DNA from: Nocardia vinacea
GTDB lineage: Bacteria > Actinomycetota > Actinomycetes > Mycobacteriales > Mycobacteriaceae
NCBI RefSeq assembly: GCF_035920345.1
Contig: NZ_CP109149.1
Coordinates: forward strand, 6,696,001 to 6,760,000
Direction: 5' to 3'
Length of the DNA: 64,000 nt
A model generated the notes under the pieces. It had not been told where the DNA came from, ran no database searches, and was given only the letters and a program-made list of their open reading frames with translations. Made by a program: the position numbers and the translations under genes. How positions within the stretch are numbered: position 1 is the first letter of the stretch; the number at the start of each line of letters is the position of its first letter. Below are positions 59,007-64,000 of this stretch, piece after piece.

Positions 59007-59183
59007 CGCTTCCTTTCGCACTCGCGTACCAACTCGGATACCCGCACGCGAGACGATCACTCTCCGGCCGGATGAGCGCTTGCGCCGATCACCACAGATC
59101 GGGCATCGATCGGCAAGGTAAGCACCGTTTTCGAGAAACCGACCAGTCCATTGTCATTTACTTAGGACACCTAGCTTTCGGCT

Positions 59184-59876
59184 GTGAAGGTTCAGCCACG
59201 CGCGGCTCGCGCGGTGCCCGCGCCCATCCTCATCATCGCCGCTATGGTCAGTATCCAGCTGGGTGCGGGCTTGGCCAAGTATCTGTTCGAGATCATCGGC
59301 GCCAGCACGGCGGCAAGTGTGCGTCTGGCCTTCGCGGGCGCCATCGCGCTGCTGCTGTGGCGGCCCTCGCTGCGCGTCGACCGAACGGCACTGCCCGGCA
59401 TCATCGGCCTCGGTGTCGCCGTCGCCGAGATGAATCTGTGCTTCTATGCCGCCATCGAACGCATACCGCTCGGTATGGCGGTCACCCTGGATTTCCTCGG
59501 ACCGCTAACCGTTGCGGTCATCGCCTCGCGTCGCCCCCGCGATCTGGTGTGGACGGTGGTGGCCGGGCTGGGTGTGCTGCTGTTCGATCCCCTGGTGCTC
59601 ACGACGCTCGGCGTTGTCGCGGTGCTCTCGTCGCTGGTGCCGCACGCCATCGAACTCGAAGCGCTGCGCCGGATTTCGGCCGCCACCTTCGGTGTGCTGA
59701 TGAGTCTGGAACCAGCGGTCGCGGCCGCGGCGGGACTGCTTTTGCTCGGCGAAGATCTCGCGCTCGTCCAGTGCGCCGGTATCGGCCTCGTCATCATCGC
59801 CTCGGCGGGCGCTGCCGGCGCCGGTTCTACGAAAACTCCTGAACCACAGCGGAATCTGGAGCCGGTGCCGATCTAG
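59184..59876 (+). CDS. EamA/RhtA-like transporter with internal deletion
   Basis: This 230-residue protein resembles RhtA/EamA exporters of threonine/homoserine (usually about 290 residues, ten helices). The N-terminal part is normal (IQLGAGLAKYLFEIIGASTAASVRLAFAG; GMAVTLDFLGPLTVAVIASRRP). GLGVLLFDPLVLTTLG then runs directly into VVAVLSSLVPHAIELEALRRI, which normally lies about 60 residues later. Helices 5-6 and the loop seem to be deleted in frame. The rest (VLMSLEPAVAAAAGLLLLGEDL) is intact. GTG 59184 follows a TAGCTT box by six bases (leaderless type). It lies between two members of the small-protein triplet. It may be non-functional. Confidence 0.78.
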   Translation: MKVQPRAARAVPAPILIIAAMVSIQLGAGLAKYLFEIIGASTAASVRLAFAGAIALLLWRPSLRVDRTALPGIIGLGVAVAEMNLCFYAAIERIPLGMAVTLDFLGPLTVAVIASRRPRDLVWTVVAGLGVLLFDPLVLTTLGVVAVLSSLVPHAIELEALRRISAATFGVLMSLEPAVAAAAGLLLLGEDLALVQCAGIGLVIIASAGAAGAGSTKTPEPQRNLEPVPI

Positions 59877-60082
59877 GGACTCGGTTGCGGGACATTGCAA
59901 TCGGCGATCTTCGGGTTCACGCCCATGTAGTTGAGCGGGCCCGCGAGGACGGTCAGGGCGATCGAGCCGAAGCCCGCACAGTTGATCGGACCGCTGTCGA
60001 AATAGTGCCGCTGCCCCGCGGCAACGACGCCGATCACCAGCCAGATCACGATCAGCACACTGCCAAGTTTCATCTCGCCCAT
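59873..60082 (-). CDS. Small single-span membrane protein, paralog 2
   Basis: This roughly 69-residue protein starts at ATG 60082 after GGGAGAGAT. A short basic start precedes one membrane helix (VLIVIWLVIGVVAAGQ), then RHYFDSGPINCAGFG, SIALTVLAGPLNYMGVNP and KIADCNVPQPSP. It is closest to the 60238 copy. Its stop overlaps the end of the EamA gene by four bases (convergent). Confidence 0.75.
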   Translation of the reverse strand: MGEMKLGSVLIVIWLVIGVVAAGQRHYFDSGPINCAGFGSIALTVLAGPLNYMGVNPKIADCNVPQPSP

Positions 60083-60237
60083 ATCTCTCCCGCGAACCGC
60101 GCGCACGGAATTTCAGCGAATTATCGCATCGTGACAGGCGCGGGCGGGCGCGCCCGACCACACGGCATGTCGCCGCCCGGCAGAGCACGCCCTGAGCCCT
60201 GAGGGTGGCCGAACCCTCGGAACTCAGCCCTCACGCA

Positions 60238-60453
60238 CTACTGGCTGGGTTGGGGCACGTTGCAATCCTCGATCTTCGGATTCACGCCCATATAGTTGAG
60301 CGGACCGGCGATCACCGTCACCGCAATCGTGCCGAATCCGGCGCAATTGACCGGACCGCTATCGAAATAGTGCCGCTGCCCCGCGGCAACGACGCCGATC
60401 ACCAGCCAGATCAGCACCAGCAGACTGCCGAATCGAAAATAGGGCTCTCTCAT
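60238..60453 (-). CDS. Small single-span membrane protein, paralog 3
   Basis: This 71-residue protein starts MREPYFRFGSLLVL and shares the helix (IWLVIGVVAAGQ), the RHYFDSGPVNCAGFG segment and the KIEDCNVPQPSQ end with its two paralogs. The membrane helix, Arg-His pair, both Cys and the NYMGVNPK motif are kept in all three copies, so selection has acted on all of them. The duplication is therefore probably functional, not decaying. Confidence 0.75.
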   Translation of the reverse strand: MREPYFRFGSLLVLIWLVIGVVAAGQRHYFDSGPVNCAGFGTIAVTVIAGPLNYMGVNPKIEDCNVPQPSQ

Positions 60454-60597
60454 CTAACTCTCGCGAATCAATCGCGCGCGGTTCGTACTGCACCGCATCA
60501 TCGCTGCGCACCTTCCCCGCGCTTACCTAATCGCCGTATACCCGCCCGCCGCCCACTTACCCAGGAACTCCACAGTCGACGAATTCGTTGATGCCAC

Positions 60598-60885
60598 ATG
60601 GCGGATTTCCTGGGCTGGTCCATCCCTGGCTGGGTCCTACTGCTGATGGCCGTCGCCCTCTACGAAGCCCTGACCCGAAAACGCCGCAAACGCCGCAACC
60701 CCGTATCCGGCACCTTCACAGACGAGTTCACCGCCATGTTCTACGGGACGAAGCGGATGGAATTGGACCACCGGGACTCGGTGTCGATGCTGCGCGACGA
60801 GGAAGCGCAGGGTGCGCCGCCTCGGGTCGGGGTCGACCTGGACCAGCAGACTGTTGTCCTGCGGCGGCAGGATTCGGAGCAGTAA
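60598..60885 (+). CDS. DUF6191-type membrane protein
   Basis: This 95-residue protein has one N-terminal hydrophobic segment (WVLLLMAVALYEAL) followed by a very basic stretch (TRKRRKRR). The rest resembles DUF6191: GTFTDEFTAMFYGTKRMELDHRDSVSMLRDEEAQGAPPRVGVDLD. That tail (MLRDEE...GAPPR..VDLD) is the family signature from memory. It should be anchored in the membrane with a cytoplasmic tail. The function is unknown. A start other than ATG 60598 is not suggested. Confidence 0.78.
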   Translation: MADFLGWSIPGWVLLLMAVALYEALTRKRRKRRNPVSGTFTDEFTAMFYGTKRMELDHRDSVSMLRDEEAQGAPPRVGVDLDQQTVVLRRQDSEQ

Positions 60886-60964
60886 TCCGGCCACATCGCG
60901 CGGATCGAAATCGGTTGCGCGATCAGTGAGCATCTTCTGCAGCCATGCGGATTACCATCGAGGT

Positions 60965-61147
60965 ATGGGTGGTATGAGGATCCAAATTGCCGTCCGACGT
61001 CCAGAAGTGGTCACGTTCATCGATGCACACAGCGACAATCGGACCGCGAGCGTCGTGGAGGCGCTGATGCGTGTCCAACGCCGCAGGTTGGCCGAAGCCG
61101 AAGCGATCACCATCGGTGTGCGCCAGGCTTTCCCGGACGCGAACTAG
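60965..61147 (+). CDS. Ribbon-helix-helix antitoxin-like protein (orphan)
   Basis: This 60-residue protein starts at ATG 60965 or ATG 60974. RIQIAVRRPEVVTFIDAHSDNRTASVVEALMRVQRR gives a strand, then two helices joined by a turn (HSDNRTAS), the ribbon-helix-helix pattern of MazE/VapB-type antitoxins. A second half (LAEAEAITIGVRQAFPDAN) could be the toxin-binding tail. No MazF- or VapC-type toxin gene follows; the next 780 bases are gene-poor. It may be a solitary antitoxin left after loss of its toxin, or a free regulator. Confidence 0.55.
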   Translation: MGGMRIQIAVRRPEVVTFIDAHSDNRTASVVEALMRVQRRRLAEAEAITIGVRQAFPDAN

Positions 61148-61930
61148 AGACGATCGGTCCCCCGGACCCGGCCGGAAAGGTGCGCTGGGCCCACGCGAGA
61201 ACTCGTGTGCCCGGCACTGAATCAGCTGGCGGCAGCGGCGATTACAGCCATGACTCGCAGGCTGTCCGCCAAGTTGGATCGACGATCTGGCGCAGCGCGG
61301 CGAACTAGATATGGTGCCCTGCAAAGCTGCATGCGGTGGATCGGCATTCCGACGGAGTAGTCGGCCAACCATTTGCGCCGCTGCCGCACAGGCACAGTGC
61401 GGAATGCCGCCTTAGACAGCCGGTGCCGTTCAGTACTCCCGTGCCGTGTCCGGAACCATGCGGCCCACGTCAATCAGACTTGCCCGGCCGCTTTCTTGCA
61501 CGGGCATTCCGCAGCGCGGCATCCGCGATGGCGCTGCATGGTCCAATGTGCCTCGGACACACCTGGCGGCACGTCCGGGGCTTCGGTGTGGCCACAGCCC
61601 GACCACCGAGAAGTCCGAGCCCGATCATTCGACGCGGTTGCGTTTACGGGAGCCGGCTGCCCTGGCGAACGGCGCTACGTCGATCGGGCCTTGGCCAAGA
61701 TCTTGCGGAGCTGTCGGCGGCGACTCGAAGACCAAGTTGGCTCCGAACTCGTTCTGCCGCTGGGAATTCGACAGGACTTGCCATCGAAGGCGATGGAGGC
61801 CGAACTCGACCAGGCCGCCGACCTGATAACGCGGGGCGACCTCGAGACGGATCTTGCCGTCATTACGCAGGGCGAGCAGCTGCGCAGGCTCGTCCGGATG
61901 GCAGCCGCCGCTGAACCCGGAGTCGGCAAG
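61148..61930. other. Gene-poor, probably decayed stretch beside tRNA-Ser
   Basis: About 780 bases have several overlapping frames on both strands, but none has a good start site, a ribosome binding site or a recognised domain. One plus-strand frame (to 61960) has a plausible helical end (AMEAELDQAADLITRGDLE), which may be a gene fragment. It lies between a lone antitoxin-like gene and the tRNA-Ser(CGA) 3' end, a common integration site. No integrase or direct repeat was recognised. Confidence 0.45.
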
Positions 61931-61966
61931 AAAAAGCCCCTCACCTGCGCTAACAGGTGAGGGGCT
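61931..61966 (-). terminator. Terminator after tRNA-Ser(CGA)
   Basis: A perfect 13-bp stem (61935-61947 with 61954-61966) is followed on the minus strand by TTTTTCTT. It begins one base beyond the encoded CCA. Confidence 0.93.
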
Positions 61967-61967
61967 G

Positions 61968-62058
61968 TGGCGGTGGCGGAGGGATTTGAACCCTCGGAGG
62001 GGGGTTACCCCTCACACGCTTTCGAGGCGTGCTCCTTAGGCCGCTCGGACACGCCACC
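61968..62058 (-). tRNA. tRNA-Ser(CGA)
   Basis: Read on the minus strand, the acceptor stem GGTGGCG pairs with CGCCACC. The anticodon loop CTCGAAA gives anticodon CGA, with a long variable arm. The T arm contains GGGTTCAAATCCC. The discriminator is G and CCA is encoded in the DNA. Confidence 0.96.
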
Positions 62059-62118
62059 GCCGACAACCATACCGGACGGTGGGCGGATCGCTAAATCGGC
62101 TGTAGAGGGGCTGGGTGG

Positions 62119-62580
62119 TCAGCGTTGGGTGCGGAAGAAGACGTCGAGGAGGGCTGCGCATTCGGCTTCGAGGACGCCGCCGCGGACCTGTGGGCGGTGA
62201 TTGAGACGGCGGTCACGAACTACGTCCCAAAGGGAGCCGACAGCACCGGTTTTCGGTTCCCAGGCGCCGAAGACCAGGCGGCCGACGCGGGCGAGCACCA
62301 GGGCGCCCGCGCACATGGTGCACGGTTCCAGGGTTACCGCGAGTGTGCACCCCTCCAGACGCCAACCATCGCCGACGACGGCGGCGGCGCGGCGCAGGGC
62401 GAGGATCTCGGCGTGCGCGGTCGGGTCGCCGAGGGCCTCCCTGGCGTTGGCCGCGCGCGCGAGCTCTCGGCCGTTGGCATCGAAGACGACGGCACCGACC
62501 GGTACGTCGCGATCACCCGCATCGGCTGCGGCGGAGATCGCCGCGCGGACCAGGTCGGTGTCGTCGGTGAGCAGGCCCAC
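62119..62580 (-). CDS. tadA: tRNA adenosine(34) deaminase
   Basis: This 153-residue zinc deaminase converts A34 to inosine in tRNA(Arg). The active site is PTAHAEILALRRAA (His and the proton-shuttling Glu) with LEPCTMCAGALVLARVGRLVFGA (two zinc Cys). GTG 62580 is the start, one base after the stop of the partner gene, so the two are translationally coupled. The C-terminus EAECAALLDVFFRTQR is typical. It lies 61 bases from the tRNA-Ser(CGA) gene, on the same strand. Confidence 0.95.
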   Translation of the reverse strand: MGLLTDDTDLVRAAISAAADAGDRDVPVGAVVFDANGRELARAANAREALGDPTAHAEILALRRAAAVVGDGWRLEGCTLAVTLEPCTMCAGALVLARVGRLVFGAWEPKTGAVGSLWDVVRDRRLNHRPQVRGGVLEAECAALLDVFFRTQR

Positions 62581-62581
62581 G

Positions 62582-63121
62582 TCAGCGAGGCAGCTTGTCC
62601 AGCACAGCCGTGAGTTCGTTGGCGAAACCGAGGCGCTGAGCGATCATGCCGAGCTGCTCATCCGGATAGAGATCGGTCTCGGCGAGGATCACGCTGAGCA
62701 CGGGTTCGGGCAGGCCGAGGTCGGCGAGTACGCCGAGGTCGCCCTCCTCCCATGGCTCGATATCGTCGAGTTCGTCCGGATCGATGTCCGGAATTTCGAC
62801 ATTGAGGGCCTCGAGGACGTCAGCGGCGATGTCGTAATCGATCGCGGCCGTCGCATCCGAGACCAGCATCCGGGTGCCGCTCGGCGCGGGCCGGAGCACG
62901 ATGAAGAACTCGTCATCGATATCCAGCAATCCGAACACCGCACCGGAACTGCGCAATGCTTTGAGTTCTGTTTCCGCCGCGGACAAATCGGTGAGCGCGG
63001 CCTGACTCAACGGACTACACCGCCATTGTCCTTCTTCGCGGACAACCGCCACTGCGAACCCTTCTACGTCGTCGTAATCATCCGACGCAGCCTTGTTCGT
63101 GCCCGAGCGCTGTGCTGCCAT
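62582..63121 (-). CDS. tRNA adenosine deaminase-associated protein
   Basis: This 179-residue acidic protein always precedes tadA in mycobacteria and relatives, as Rv3753c does from memory. FAVAVVREEGQWRCSPLS opens it. SGAVFGLLDIDDEFFIVLRPAPSGTRMLVSDATAAIDYDIAADVLEALN forms the core and LPEPVLSVILAETDLYPDEQLGMIAQRLGF the C-terminal helices. It is cytoplasmic, without catalytic motifs. A role in supporting tadA is assumed from the fixed pairing and translational coupling. It is divergent from tyrA. Confidence 0.87.
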   Translation of the reverse strand: MAAQRSGTNKAASDDYDDVEGFAVAVVREEGQWRCSPLSQAALTDLSAAETELKALRSSGAVFGLLDIDDEFFIVLRPAPSGTRMLVSDATAAIDYDIAADVLEALNVEIPDIDPDELDDIEPWEEGDLGVLADLGLPEPVLSVILAETDLYPDEQLGMIAQRLGFANELTAVLDKLPR

Positions 63122-63179
63122 GGCCGCAACGGTAGTCGGCTCGAGCCGAAATGTTGAAGTCGTATGCGAATCTGTTCCG

Positions 63180-64000
63180 ATGACTCCTGACCAGAAAGCA
63201 CCGGTGTGTGTCCTCGGGACAGGCTTGATCGGCGGTTCGCTGCTGCGCGCCGCCGTCGGCGCGGGCTATGACGCGTGGGGTTACAACAGGTCAGAGGCGG
63301 GTGCGCAGGCCGCGCGGGCCGACGGATTCGATGTCACGGGGGATCTGCTCGGGGTACTGAACCGGGCCGTCGATACCGATGCGCTGATCGTGGTCGCGGT
63401 GCCGATGCCCGCGGTGGACCACATCCTCGCCGAGGTGGCGACCTTCGCGCCGCGCTGCTCGCTCACCGATGTGGTGAGCGTCAAGGCGCCGGTGGCCGAG
63501 GCGGTGCGTAGGCACGGGCTCGCGGCTCGCTATGTCGGCGGGCATCCGATGGCCGGTACCTCCGAATCCGGTTGGGCGGCTACCGATCCCGGCCTGTTCC
63601 GTGATGCGGTGTGGGCGGTCGGAGTGGATGAGGGCACCCATCCGGAGCCGTGGCTTCGGGTGGCGCGGCTAGCGCTCGCCTGCGATGCGGTGGTTACCCC
63701 GGTGGTCGCGGACGAGCACGACCGGGCGGTGGCCCGGATCTCCCATCTGCCGCATGTCCTGGCCGAGGCACTGGCGGTGGCCGGTGCGGCGGGCGGCGAT
63801 CTGGCGCTCGGACTGGCCGCGGGTTCGTTCCGCGACGGCACCCGCGTCGCCGCCACCGCCCCCGACCTGGTCCGCGCCATCTGCGAACCGAACGCCACCG
63901 CCCTGCTGGACGTACTGGAGGAGACGCTCACCGTGCTCGGCGCGGCCCGCGACAGCCTCCGCGACGAAGGCACCCTGGTCGACCTCGTCGAAGCCGGGCA
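63180..64000 (+). CDS. tyrA: Prephenate dehydrogenase, 3' end outside the window
   Basis: The 273 residues visible belong to prephenate dehydrogenase, the tyrosine-branch enzyme converting prephenate to 4-hydroxyphenylpyruvate. The NAD site is CVLGTGLIGGSLLRAAV at the N-terminus. DVVSVKAPVAEAV is the family's SVK motif, and GGHPMAGTSESGW carries the active-site His and Gly-rich loop. SHLPHVLAEAL supplies the second conserved His. The frame is open to the window's right edge, so about 30-50 residues are missing. ATG 63180 is used; it is divergent from the tadA-partner gene with 58 bases between starts. Confidence 0.93.
   Translation, partial: MTPDQKAPVCVLGTGLIGGSLLRAAVGAGYDAWGYNRSEAGAQAARADGFDVTGDLLGVLNRAVDTDALIVVAVPMPAVDHILAEVATFAPRCSLTDVVSVKAPVAEAVRRHGLAARYVGGHPMAGTSESGWAATDPGLFRDAVWAVGVDEGTHPEPWLRVARLALACDAVVTPVVADEHDRAVARISHLPHVLAEALAVAGAAGGDLALGLAAGSFRDGTRVAATAPDLVRAICEPNATALLDVLEETLTVLGAARDSLRDEGTLVDLVEAG

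Noticed and set aside
61373..61960. A plus-strand frame of about 195 codons before tRNA-Ser
   Set aside because: It reads into the tRNA terminator and has a shadow-like start. Only its last third looks protein-like, so it was treated as possible decay.

Overview
The window is high-GC actinobacterial chromosome and looks like Nocardia or a very close mycolic-acid-containing relative. The basis is codon use, many GTG starts, several leaderless-type promoters, and gene families typical of this group: a tuberculostearic-acid gene pair, a PknK-type kinase, a WS/DGAT-like acyltransferase, an MMPL transporter and DUF397. Several neighbourhoods recall the mycobacterial order as I know it: ybaB-recR; aminotransferase, SRP RNA and tRNA-Ser; tadA, its partner gene and tyrA. 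No plasmid, prophage, CRISPR array or intact insertion sequence was seen. The species call is inference.

Layout. 0.1-9 kb: a large transglutaminase/DUF2126 protein, a Cys-rich small protein, a secreted protein, ybaB-recR, a LysE exporter, a MerR regulator with a VOC protein, and an SRPBCC protein. 9-12 kb: an FAD oxidoreductase and a CFA-synthase-like methyltransferase overlapping by 4 bases, the expected pair for 10-methylstearic (tuberculostearic) acid. 12-18.4 kb: PknK-like kinase, two tandem NTF2-like proteins facing a MarR regulator across three palindromes, and a 5'-truncated phytase-like gene. 18.4-25.5 kb: fadA-fadB (beta-oxidation) and a dnaX with a very long repeat-rich linker. 25.5-32.5 kb: an unknown protein, an ammonium transporter with a GlnR-type box and an altered pore His, two tandem zinc metallopeptidases and a DUF2207 protein.

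32.5-40.2 kb: a ROK regulator preceded by a leaderless 34-codon ORF ending Cys-Cys-Ser-Cys-Cys-Ser (candidate cysteine-sensing attenuator), an MFS exporter, a secreted protein, an HhH-GPD protein, a methyltransferase, an aminotransferase, the SRP RNA and tRNA-Ser(GGA). 40.4-45.6 kb: YbaK-like deacylase, a Trp-rich membrane protein, a WS/DGAT-like protein, a stand-alone qcrB and an orphan DUF397 gene. 46-51 kb: gluQ, a YhhQ-type transporter and tgt, which together suggest queuosine salvage, with RDD and DUF4190 proteins between them. 51-58.7 kb: a heterodimeric ABC exporter, Rrf2 and TetR regulators, and a divergent MMPL transporter. 58.7-64 kb: three copies of one small membrane protein around an internally shortened EamA transporter, DUF6191, a lone RHH antitoxin-like protein beside a gene-poor decayed stretch, tRNA-Ser(CGA), tadA, its partner gene, and tyrA cut by the window end.

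Two families of dispersed intergenic repeats and a 94-base hairpin element before tgt are not explained by genes. The strongest leads are the poly-Cys leader, the small-membrane-protein triplet, the His-to-Glu ammonium transporter and the dispersed repeats.
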